A program made the position numbers and the translations under genes. The notes under the pieces were generated by a model, which did not search any database, was not told the DNA's origin, and was given only the letters and a program-made list of their open reading frames with translations. From positions 1 to 64,000 of the forward strand of contig NZ_VLIY01000014.1 of the NCBI RefSeq assembly GCF_007489285.1: a stretch of 64,000 nucleotides of DNA, written 5' to 3'. Positions 56,807 through 64,000 of this stretch are shown piece by piece (positions within the stretch are counted from its first letter, which is position 1; the number at the start of each line of letters is the position of its first letter). The DNA is from Skermania sp. ID1734 (GTDB lineage Bacteria; Actinomycetota; Actinomycetes; Mycobacteriales; Mycobacteriaceae).

Positions 56807-57289
56807 ATGCGGGTGGGGATCGGCAGCGACGTACATCCGATCGAGCGTGGTCGCCCGTGCTGGATAGCGGGTCTGCTGTTCGAGGATGCGGACGGTTGCT
56901 CCGGACACTCGGACGGCGATGTCGCAGCCCACGCCCTCTGCGACGCGCTGTTGTCGGCCGCCGGACTCGGTGACGTCGGTGCGGTCTTCGGCACGGGTCG
57001 GGCGGAATGGGCGGGCGTGAGCGGCGCGGCAATGCTGGCCGAGGTGCGGCGGTTACTGTCCGAGAACGGATGGTCCGTCGGCAACGCGGCCGTGCAGGTG
57101 ATCGGTAACCGCCCGAAGATCGGCCCGCGTCGCACGGAAGCCCAGCAGGTGCTGTCCGACGTTCTCGGCGCGCCGGTGTCGGTTTCGGCCACCACGACTG
57201 ACGGTCTCGGGTTAACCGGTCGCGGTGAAGGAATTGCGGCGATCGCGACGGCTGCGCTGATTGAAGATGAGGGGGCAACCCCCAGGTAG
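56807..57289 (+). CDS. ispF: 2-C-methyl-D-erythritol 2,4-cyclodiphosphate synthase
   Basis: Fifth step of the MEP pathway. The 160-residue trimeric enzyme has the zinc ligands Asp8 and His10 (GIGSDVHP), then [29 protein letters not shown] 56807 lies one base after the ispD stop. Its stop lies eleven bases before cysS. Confidence 0.95.
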   Translation: MRVGIGSDVHPIERGRPCWIAGLLFEDADGCSGHSDGDVAAHALCDALLSAAGLGDVGAVFGTGRAEWAGVSGAAMLAEVRRLLSENGWSVGNAAVQVIGNRPKIGPRRTEAQQVLSDVLGAPVSVSATTTDGLGLTGRGEGIAAIATAALIEDEGATPR

Positions 57290-57300
57290 GATGGCCGGTC

Positions 57301-58692
57301 GTGACGTTGCGACTATTCGATACCCAGACGCGGACCTTGCGGGACTTCGTTCCGCTGGTCGCTGGCCGAGCGTCGGTGTATCTGTGTGGCGCAACCGTGC
57401 AGGGTGAACCACACATCGGCCACGTGCGCAGCGGGGTCGCGTTCGACGTGTTGCGACGCTGGTTGCTCGCGCACGACTACGACGTGGCGTTCATCCGCAA
57501 TGTCACCGACATCGACGACAAGATCCTGAACAAAGCGGCCGACGCCGGCCGACCCTGGTGGGAATGGGCAGCAACTTATGAGCGGGCCTTCGACAGCGCC
57601 TACCAGGCGCTCGGCGTACTGCCGCCGTCCTGCGAACCGCGCGCGACCGGGCACATCACCCAGATGGTCGAGCTCATTCAACGACTGATCGACAACGGCC
57701 ACGCCTACGCCGCCGACGGAAACGTCTACTTCGACGTGTCGAGCTACCCGGACTACGGCAGCCTGTCCGGTCACAAGCTCGACGACGTGCATCAAGGCGA
57801 AAGTGCTGGTGAGGGCAAGCGCGACCAGCGCGACTTCACGCTCTGGAAGGCGCAAAAGCCGGGGGAGCCGTCCTGGCCCACTCCGTGGGGTCGCGGTCGG
57901 CCCGGCTGGCATCTCGAGTGCTCCGCGATGGCCGAGACCTACCTCGGTTCGGAATTCGACATCCATTGCGGCGGAATGGACCTGGTGTTCCCGCACCACG
58001 AGAACGAAATCGCCCAGGCCAAGGGAGCGGGTGACAGCTTCGCGCGCTACTGGCTGCACAACGGGTGGGTCACCATGGGCGGGGAGAAGATGTCCAAGTC
58101 GCTCGGCAATGTGCTCTCCATACCGAATGTGCTGCAGCGAGTTCGGGCCGTAGAGCTTCGTTACTACTTGGGCAGCGCGAACTATCGGTCGATGCTCGAA
58201 TACTCCGACCACGCGCTTGAGGTCGCGGCCAAGTCCTATCAAGGCATCGAGCAGTTCGTGCTGAAAACCGCTGAACGTGCCGGTGACGTACCAATGGGCA
58301 AGTGGACAGCCGAGTTTGCCGACGCCCTCGACGACGACCTTGCCGTGCCGCGGGCGCTTGCCGAGGTGCACCGGGTCGTGCACGAGGGCAATCGGGCACT
58401 GGACTCGGGTGAGCTCGCGCAGGCCCGCGATCACGCCGCAACGGTACGGGCGATGCTGAACATACTCGGTGTCGATCCGCTCGATGATCAGTGGCGCGGC
58501 GCCAAGGACAACTCGGAAGCGATTGCGGCCCTTGACGGGTTGGTGCGGGGCGAGCTCGACCGGCGGCAGTCCGCCAAGGCCGCGAAGAACTGGGCGGTCG
58601 CCGACGAGATCCGGAATCGGCTGGGCGAGTTAGGTATAGAGGTTACTGACACTGCGAATGGGCCCGAGTGGTCATTAAGGGCGAGAAGTTAA
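57301..58692 (+). CDS. cysS: Cysteinyl-tRNA synthetase
   Basis: Charges tRNA-Cys. The 463-residue class I enzyme has HIGH as HIGH at 38-41 ([11 protein letters not shown]), zinc Cys29 in YLCGATV, ECSAMAE, FPHHENE and [10 protein letters not shown]-terminal anticodon-binding region is present, distinguishing it from MshC. TAGGAT (57287-57292) precedes GTG 57301 by eight bases, inside the ispF stop region, so a leaderless transcript is possible. Confidence 0.95.
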   Translation: MTLRLFDTQTRTLRDFVPLVAGRASVYLCGATVQGEPHIGHVRSGVAFDVLRRWLLAHDYDVAFIRNVTDIDDKILNKAADAGRPWWEWAATYERAFDSAYQALGVLPPSCEPRATGHITQMVELIQRLIDNGHAYAADGNVYFDVSSYPDYGSLSGHKLDDVHQGESAGEGKRDQRDFTLWKAQKPGEPSWPTPWGRGRPGWHLECSAMAETYLGSEFDIHCGGMDLVFPHHENEIAQAKGAGDSFARYWLHNGWVTMGGEKMSKSLGNVLSIPNVLQRVRAVELRYYLGSANYRSMLEYSDHALEVAAKSYQGIEQFVLKTAERAGDVPMGKWTAEFADALDDDLAVPRALAEVHRVVHEGNRALDSGELAQARDHAATVRAMLNILGVDPLDDQWRGAKDNSEAIAALDGLVRGELDRRQSAKAAKNWAVADEIRNRLGELGIEVTDTANGPEWSLRARS

Positions 58693-59642
58693 TGGCCGGC
58701 AATTCAAGCAGACGCGGCGCTATTCGCAAGAGCGGCACCAAGAAGGGCCAGGTCGTCGGCTCCGGAGGGCAACGCCGTCGCGGACTCGAAGGACGCGGGG
58801 CAACCCCGCCCGCGAGCGCGCGCAAGAATCATCCGGCGGCCAAAAGAGCTCGTGCGGCGTCCAATTCGCAGCGACCCGCCCCTCGCCGCAACAACGAGGA
58901 CGGTCCAGAGATGGTCCTCGGCCGCAACCCGGTCGTCGAGTGCCTACGGGCCGGCGTTCCGGCGACGGCGCTGTACGTTGCCGTCGGCGCGGACAGCGAC
59001 GATCGGCTGAAGGAGAGCGTGCAACGGGCCGCAGATACCGGGATCTCGATCCTTGAAGTGCCGCGCACAGATCTGGACAGACTCAGCGCCAACGGATTAC
59101 ATCAGGGCCTGGCCCTGCAGGTGCCGCCCTATCGCTATGCCCACCCGGACGACCTGGTCGCGGCGGCGCGCGCCGCCGGTGACGACGCGTTACTCGTTGC
59201 CTTGGACAACATTTCCGACCCGCGCAACCTAGGGGCGGTCATTCGCTCGACGGCAGCCTTCGGCGGGCACGGCGTCGTCATCCCGCAGCGCAGGAGTGCC
59301 AGTGTCTCCGCGGTGGCCTGGCGCACCAGCGCGGGTGCGGCAGCGAGGTTGCCGGTCGCGCGGGCAACGAACCTCACCCGCACCCTGAAGGACTGGGCTG
59401 CCAATGGCATCAGGATAGTTGGGCTGGATGCGGAGGGGGACACGAGCCTCGACGACTTCGACGGTGTAGGCCCGCTCGCGGTCGTTGTTGGCTCCGAAGG
59501 CAAGGGTCTTTCGCGGCTGGTGCGAGAATCATGCGACAGCATTGTGAGCGTACCGATGGCTGGACCGGTCGAGTCGCTCAACGCTTCGGTGGCGGCTGGC
59601 GTGGTGCTGGCCGAGATCGCTCGACAGCGCCGTCAGGTATAG
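58692..59642 (+). CDS. rlmB: 23S rRNA (guanosine-2'-O-)-methyltransferase RlmB
   Basis: A SpoU-family methyltransferase. The N-terminal ~75 residues are basic and low in complexity ([22 protein letters not shown]), then [12 protein letters not shown], the knot motifs [29 protein letters not shown], and [14 protein letters not shown]. It methylates the 2'-OH of a 23S guanosine by family. ATG 58692 overlaps the cysS TAA by one base. Confidence 0.93.
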   Translation: MAGNSSRRGAIRKSGTKKGQVVGSGGQRRRGLEGRGATPPASARKNHPAAKRARAASNSQRPAPRRNNEDGPEMVLGRNPVVECLRAGVPATALYVAVGADSDDRLKESVQRAADTGISILEVPRTDLDRLSANGLHQGLALQVPPYRYAHPDDLVAAARAAGDDALLVALDNISDPRNLGAVIRSTAAFGGHGVVIPQRRSASVSAVAWRTSAGAAARLPVARATNLTRTLKDWAANGIRIVGLDAEGDTSLDDFDGVGPLAVVVGSEGKGLSRLVRESCDSIVSVPMAGPVESLNASVAAGVVLAEIARQRRQV

Positions 59643-59684
59643 ACGGCTCTCACTGCGGGGCACGGCACGGACAGGAGTCGTTTA

Positions 59685-60125
59685 GTGAGCAACCAATGGG
59701 ATCCGAACCAGGGGCAGTGGGGGCCGAGTCAGCCGCAGAACCCCACCTATCACCAGCAGCCCTACGGCCAGACCTCGTACCCGCAGTACGGACAGCAGCA
59801 ATACGGCCAGCCGCAGCCATACGGCCAGCCGCCCTATGGTTTTGGTCCGCCGCCGGATCACCCGCAGGCGACCACGGTCCTGGTGCTGGGCATCGTGAGC
59901 GTGGTGCTGCTGTGCGGCGGCATCGGCGGAATCATCGGCATCGTGGCGTGGGTCTTGGGTAAGAAGACCCTCAACGAGATCGACGCCTCGGGCGGCACCG
60001 TTGGCGGCCGGTCCAACGTCATGGTCGGCTACGTTCTGGGGATCGTTTCCACCTGCCTGATGGTGCTTGGAATCCTCATCTACATCGGAATTGGCATCGC
60101 GGTTACCGTAAGCAGCAGCACCTAG
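59685..60125 (+). CDS. DUF4190 membrane protein with a Gln/Tyr/Pro-rich N-terminus
   Basis: A 146-residue protein. Residues 1-60 are a low-complexity repeat of PQYGQQQYGQPQPYGQPPYG type, then two membrane helices (about 65-90 and 113-137) joined by a short loop GKKTLNEIDASGG. That is the DUF4190 pattern. The function is unknown. GTG 59685 has GACAGGAG upstream. A long palindrome separates it from the acyl-CoA dehydrogenase. Confidence 0.82.
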   Translation: MSNQWDPNQGQWGPSQPQNPTYHQQPYGQTSYPQYGQQQYGQPQPYGQPPYGFGPPPDHPQATTVLVLGIVSVVLLCGGIGGIIGIVAWVLGKKTLNEIDASGGTVGGRSNVMVGYVLGIVSTCLMVLGILIYIGIGIAVTVSSST

Positions 60126-60135
60126 CATTCCCCGC

Positions 60136-60187
60136 CCCCCTGTGCGTGATTTTTCACCGCCCGCGGTGAAAAATCACGCACAGGGGG
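60136..60187. terminator. 25-bp perfect inverted repeat, bidirectional terminator
   Basis: The arms at 60136-60160 and 60163-60187 are exactly complementary over 25 bases, separated by CC. The arms contain T5 and A5 runs, so RNA from either side could form a stem with a run of U. It ends one base before the stop codon of the convergent acyl-CoA dehydrogenase gene. Confidence 0.75.
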
Positions 60188-61357
60188 TCAGCGCAGAATC
60201 GTGCGGCCGATCGCGTACTTGTGCACTTCCGTGGGTCCGTCGTAGAGGCGAAATGCGCGCATGTCGCGGAAGATCATTTCCACGACGGTCTCATCGCTGA
60301 TACCGATCCCGCCGAGAACCTGAACGCAGCGGTCGGCGACCTTGAAAAGCTCCTCGGACACATAGGCTTTGGCAATCGAACTTTCATGCCGCGCCTTCTC
60401 GCCGCGGTCCATCAACCAGCAAGCGTGCCAGATGGTCAATCGGCATTGGTGTAGGGCAATCTCGTTGTCGGCCAGCATGAACGACACGCCCTCGTGCTCA
60501 CCGATGGGTTTGCCGAAGGCGGTGCGGGTCTTGGCGTGGGCAATCGCGATGCTCTGCGCGCGTTCCGCTGCACCAAGCCAGCGCATGCAGTGCGTCAACC
60601 TGGCCGGCGCCAACCGCATCTGCGCATACCGGAATGCCTGACCGACCTCGCCCAGAACCGAATCCGGGTCGAGCGCGAGATCGGCAAACCGCACAATGCC
60701 GTGGCCCTCGACATAGTTGCGGTCCATCGTGTTCATGATGCGTTCGATGACGATGCCCGGTTGTTCGCCGTCGGTGACGAACAACGTCGGACCGTCCGGC
60801 CCATGCGGATTCGGCTCGACGTTCGCCATGACGATCCAGGTCTTGGCGCCGTGAGCGCCAGTGATCAGCCACTTGTTGCCGTTGATGCGGAACCGGTCGC
60901 CGTCGAAGGATGCGGTCGTCTGCAGTTGGGATGGGTCGGAACCCGCACCGCCGGGCTCGGTCATCGCGAACACCGACCGCTGACGCCCATCGATCACCGG
61001 GCGTAGATACCGTTCGGCCTGCGCCGCGTTGGCAATCTTGTTGAGCAGAAACATATTGCCCTCGTCGGGCGCCGCGCAGTTCATCGCAATCGGACCCAAC
61101 GTGGACCAGCCGGCCGCCTCGTAGAGAACGGCCTGTTCGATATGCGACAGGCCCCAGCCGCCGTACTCCTTCGGCGCCTGGATAGTGAGCAGTCCAGCCG
61201 TGCGTGCCCGCTCGACCAGTTCCTGCCGCAACTCGTCGCTCGGGCCGTGTTGAGTTAGTCGTGCATCGCGCTCGAAGGGCACAATCTCGGCTTCGACGAA
61301 CGAACGCACCCGGTCGCGTTGCGCCGCTAGGTCAGGTGATATCTCGAAGTCGATCAT
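60188..61357 (-). CDS. Acyl-CoA dehydrogenase
   Basis: A 389-residue flavoenzyme with the expected signatures: TEPGGAGSDPSQLQT for FAD, WLITGAHGAKTWIVM, and an RMMRLGI-like C-terminal GIGISDETVVEMIFRD. It forms trans-2-enoyl-CoA from acyl-CoA. It starts MIDFEISPDLAAQ. It is encoded 51 bases downstream of the oxoprolinase-like gene, so the two are probably co-transcribed. Chain-length preference is unclear. Confidence 0.86.
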   Translation of the reverse strand: MIDFEISPDLAAQRDRVRSFVEAEIVPFERDARLTQHGPSDELRQELVERARTAGLLTIQAPKEYGGWGLSHIEQAVLYEAAGWSTLGPIAMNCAAPDEGNMFLLNKIANAAQAERYLRPVIDGRQRSVFAMTEPGGAGSDPSQLQTTASFDGDRFRINGNKWLITGAHGAKTWIVMANVEPNPHGPDGPTLFVTDGEQPGIVIERIMNTMDRNYVEGHGIVRFADLALDPDSVLGEVGQAFRYAQMRLAPARLTHCMRWLGAAERAQSIAIAHAKTRTAFGKPIGEHEGVSFMLADNEIALHQCRLTIWHACWLMDRGEKARHESSIAKAYVSEELFKVADRCVQVLGGIGISDETVVEMIFRDMRAFRLYDGPTEVHKYAIGRTILR

Positions 61358-61408
61358 TCGGTCTCCTTCTGACTAGCGCTGGCTATGGCCGCAAGTTAAC
61401 CATGATTC

Positions 61409-64000
61409 TCAATCGCGTCGACCGTAACCCCCGCCCCCAGGCGTCCGGATCTCCAAGATGTCCCCCGCGGACAACTCGACGGAGTCGGATCCGGCCATCC
61501 TCTCGCGCTTGCCGTCACCGCGCTGCACGATGTTCTCGCCGAGCGCGCCCGCAGCGCCACCAGCCATACCGTAGGGCGGCACGCGCCGATGGTTGGAAAG
61601 CGTGCTGGCAGTGATGTCCTCGGTGAACCGCAACCGCCGCACCGCGCCGTCACCACCGCGCCAGCGCCCGGCACCGCCGCTGCCGCGGCGGATCGAGAAT
61701 TCTTCCAGCACAACCGGTAGTCGCCACTCCAGCACTTCAGGGTCCGTCAGTCGAGAGTTCGTCATATGTGTTTGCACAACCGGGGTACCGGGAAAGCCTT
61801 CGCCAGCACCGGATCCCGAGCTGATCGTCTCGTAATACTGATGGTTGGCGTTTCCGAACGTCAGGTTGTTCATCGTGCCCGACCCTTCGGCCTGCACGCC
61901 GAGTGCTCCGTAGAGTGCGCCGGTGATTGCCTGTGACGTTTCCACATTGCCGGCGACCACTGCTGCGGGGTGCTCCGGGGAAAGCATGCTCCTAGCGGGA
62001 ATCACGATGTGCAGTGGTGCAAGACACCCGTCGTTCAACGGAATATCTTGATTGATAAGAGTTCTGAATACATACAGCACCGCGGCGATCGCCACGGATG
62101 ACGGTGCGTTGTAGTTGGTGTCGAGTTGGTCGGAGGTGCCGGTGAAGTCGATCGTCGCTTCCCGCTTCTCCTTGTCAATTGTGATTCGCACGCAAATTAT
62201 GGCACCGGAATCCATTTCGTAGCGGTACTCGCCGTCACGCAGCGATGTCAGCACCCGTTGTACGGATTCCGTCGCGTTCGCCTGTACGTGCGCCATATAC
62301 GCGTGGACGACGTCGATGCCGTAGTTCTCGATCATCTTGCCGACCTCGTCGACACCCTTTTGGTTCGCCGAAATCTGCGCCCGCAGATCGGCCAGGTTCG
62401 TATCCGGATTGCGCGACGGGTAGCGTGCGCCCGTCAGTAGCGCACGCGTATCCGATTCCTGAAACTTCCCGTCCCGCACCAGCAACCAGTTGTCGAACAG
62501 CACGCCTTCCTCGTCGATCGTCGAACTGCGGGCGGGCATGGAACCGGGCGTCAGGCCGCCGATTTCGGCATGGTGGCCGCGCGAGGCGACGAAGAACAGC
62601 ACCTCATCGGCATCGTGGGCGAAGACCGGCGTGATCACGGTGATGTCCGGCAAATGGGTTCCACCGTGGAACGGGTCGTTGACGGCATAGACGTCGCCGC
62701 GCTGCAGGGAATCACCGCGTCGCCGGATCACTTCCTTGACGCTCGGGCCCATCGATCCCAGGTGCACGGGAATGTGCGGCGCGTTGGCGATGAGATTTCC
62801 GTGCGGATCGAACAGTGCGCAGGAAAAGTCCAGCCGTTCCTTGATGTTCACCGACTGCGCGGTTGCCTCCAGCCTGGTGCCCATTTGCTCGGCGATAGAC
62901 ATGAACAGGTTGTTGAAGATCTCCAGCAGCACCGGGTCCGCCTCCGCGCTCGCCTCGGGGCGGGCGCGCGGCTCTACCCGTTCGATGACCAGATGTCCGG
63001 TCTCGACCGCTTTTCCGCGCCAACCGGAGTCGATGACGGTGGTGGAGTCCGCTTCCGCAATTACGGCAGGTCCATCGACGACGTCGCTCGAGGTCAGCGA
63101 TTCGCGAGTGCGCAGTACGGCATCGCGCCACTGGCCACCGGAGAACATCCGAACCGACTCGCTGCCGGTGTCCTCGTTGCCGCTATCGCCGAGCGCGGAC
63201 AGGTCAGGCTCCTCGGTGCGCCCTATTGCCTCCACACTGAGCGCCTCGACCGTGATCGGCCGATCCAGGAGAAACGAGTACCGCTGCTGATGCAGGCGTT
63301 CGAATTCGGCTCGCATGCCGTCGATGTCGGCGAGGACAACGGCGACCGTTGTGTCGGTGCCCTCATAGCGCAAATGGGCGCGACGGCGAAACTCTATTCG
63401 GGCCTCGGGAATGTCCTCGTCGCGCAATTCCTGTCGCGCTGATTCGACGAGTTGTTCTGCCTGGGAGCATAGTTCGTCGTACGAGTCGGCGGCCAACCGC
63501 AGCTCCACCGACTGTTCACGCATCGACGTCGCGTCGGCCAGGCCGATGCCCAGGGCCGACAGCACGCCGGCCATCGGTGGAACCAGCACGGTGTCGATGC
63601 CCAACGCATCGGCCACCGCGCAGGCATGCTGGCCGCCTGCACCGCCGAAAGTCGTGAGGGCATAACGCGTTACATCATGGCCCTTTTCGACTGAAATCCG
63701 CTTGACCGCGTTCGCCATGTTGGCAACAGCGATCTGCAAGAACCCTTCGGCGACCTGCTCGGGCGACCGCTCATCACCGGTAGCGTCGGTGATCTCGCGA
63801 GCCAAGTCCGCGAAGCGTTTCCGAACGACATCGGTGTCCAGCGACTCATCGCCGTCGGGGCCGAATACCTTGGGGAATCGGTGCGGTTGGATCCTGCCAA
63901 GCATCACATTGGCGTCGGTGACGGTGAGGGGGCCGCCGTTGCGGTAGCAGGCAGGGCCCGGGTCGGCGCCGGCCGAGTCCGGGCCGACGCGGTAGCGGCT
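61409..64000 (-). CDS. 5-oxoprolinase/hydantoinase-like protein, cut by window edge
   Basis: The gene runs off the right edge; 863 codons are visible. The first are RYRVGPDSAGADPGPACYRN, the end of the HyuA-type domain, followed by its C-terminal part to about residue 320, then a HyuB-type domain (FDPHGNLIANAPHIPVHLGS, NDPFHGGTHLPDI) to the end. So HyuA and HyuB are fused, as in 5-oxoprolinases. The reaction is an ATP-dependent ring opening of oxoproline or a related lactam/hydantoin. The true start is outside the window. Confidence 0.85.
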   Translation of the reverse strand, partial: SRYRVGPDSAGADPGPACYRNGGPLTVTDANVMLGRIQPHRFPKVFGPDGDESLDTDVVRKRFADLAREITDATGDERSPEQVAEGFLQIAVANMANAVKRISVEKGHDVTRYALTTFGGAGGQHACAVADALGIDTVLVPPMAGVLSALGIGLADATSMREQSVELRLAADSYDELCSQAEQLVESARQELRDEDIPEARIEFRRRAHLRYEGTDTTVAVVLADIDGMRAEFERLHQQRYSFLLDRPITVEALSVEAIGRTEEPDLSALGDSGNEDTGSESVRMFSGGQWRDAVLRTRESLTSSDVVDGPAVIAEADSTTVIDSGWRGKAVETGHLVIERVEPRARPEASAEADPVLLEIFNNLFMSIAEQMGTRLEATAQSVNIKERLDFSCALFDPHGNLIANAPHIPVHLGSMGPSVKEVIRRRGDSLQRGDVYAVNDPFHGGTHLPDITVITPVFAHDADEVLFFVASRGHHAEIGGLTPGSMPARSSTIDEEGVLFDNWLLVRDGKFQESDTRALLTGARYPSRNPDTNLADLRAQISANQKGVDEVGKMIENYGIDVVHAYMAHVQANATESVQRVLTSLRDGEYRYEMDSGAIICVRITIDKEKREATIDFTGTSDQLDTNYNAPSSVAIAAVLYVFRTLINQDIPLNDGCLAPLHIVIPARSMLSPEHPAAVVAGNVETSQAITGALYGALGVQAEGSGTMNNLTFGNANHQYYETISSGSGAGEGFPGTPVVQTHMTNSRLTDPEVLEWRLPVVLEEFSIRRGSGGAGRWRGGDGAVRRLRFTEDITASTLSNHRRVPPYGMAGGAAGALGENIVQRGDGKRERMAGSDSVELSAGDILEIRTPGGGGYGRRD

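Overview
This window is a piece of high-GC actinobacterial chromosome, almost certainly from the Mycobacteriales (the Mycobacterium / Rhodococcus / Nocardia group). The evidence is gene order. As I remember the M. tuberculosis map, ppa-dacB-zinc protease-tilS-hpt, ftsH-folE-folP-folB-folK-DUF3180-DUF6779-DUF2520-panC-panD-coaX, lysS-lsr2-clpC1, mhuD-hydrolase-mutY-carbonic anhydrase, disA/radA/lpqE-type lipoprotein and carD-ispD-ispF-cysS-rlmB all fall in the same order there (roughly Rv3628 to Rv3579c). The ESX-linked genes that interrupt that stretch in M. tuberculosis are absent. Lsr2, CarD, MhuD, ClpC1 and a type III pantothenate kinase fit the same assignment. I cannot fix the genus from sequence alone.

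Layout. Positions 1-1746 look like the right end of an integrated element: the start of an IS256-type transposase running off the left edge, a DUF2510 membrane protein, a HicB-like small protein and a tiny unknown gene. It ends in a 46-bp copy of the 3' half of a tRNA-Thr(CGT) gene, which is a typical attachment site. From 1740 to 9725 lies a set of accessory metabolic and regulatory genes: HxlR regulator, MaoC, HIT, DUF2752, an inactive-looking M1 peptidase homologue, flavin reductase, a shortened OHCU-decarboxylase-like protein, crotonase, and a MarR regulator with an MFS exporter. From 9835 to 14520 is the ppa/dacB/tilS/hpt block. From 14526 to 22966 is a second accessory block: membrane Ser/Thr kinase, amidase, LysR regulator, SDR, aldehyde dehydrogenase, PucR-type regulator and DUF2277.

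From 23241 to 32805 ftsH is followed by the tetrahydrofolate genes (folE, folP, folB, folK, joined by 4-base overlaps), two membrane proteins and the pantothenate/CoA genes (DUF2520, panC, panD, coaX). From 32856 to 33963 a cysteine-dioxygenase-like gene and a rhodanese gene sit behind a short leader ORF with two adjacent Cys codons and a terminator-like hairpin, which reads as a cysteine-sensing attenuator. lysS, lsr2, a chorismate-mutase-like protein, an FHA-HTH protein, two alpha/beta hydrolases, a PLD-type enzyme and clpC1 follow. A single-polypeptide assimilatory nitrate reductase fused to a sulfite-reductase-type flavoprotein (43860-47825) lies behind a GlnR-like site. The rest runs through OsmC, MhuD, MutY, carbonic anhydrase, DisA, RadA, a lipoprotein, CarD, the MEP-pathway genes ispD/ispF, cysS and rlmB. 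It ends with an acyl-CoA dehydrogenase and a 5-oxoprolinase/hydantoinase-like gene that runs off the right edge.

A recurring theme is leaderless expression: at least eleven start codons lie 6-8 bases downstream of a TANNNT hexamer. The signals most worth following are the polycysteine leader (32869-32947), the tRNA-Thr attachment site whose antisense encodes the tail of the HxlR regulator, the M1-peptidase homologue that has lost every zinc ligand, the DFN-type multi-pass kinase, and several palindromes that overlap or abut the start codons of regulator genes. I see no rRNA, no intact tRNA and no CRISPR array.
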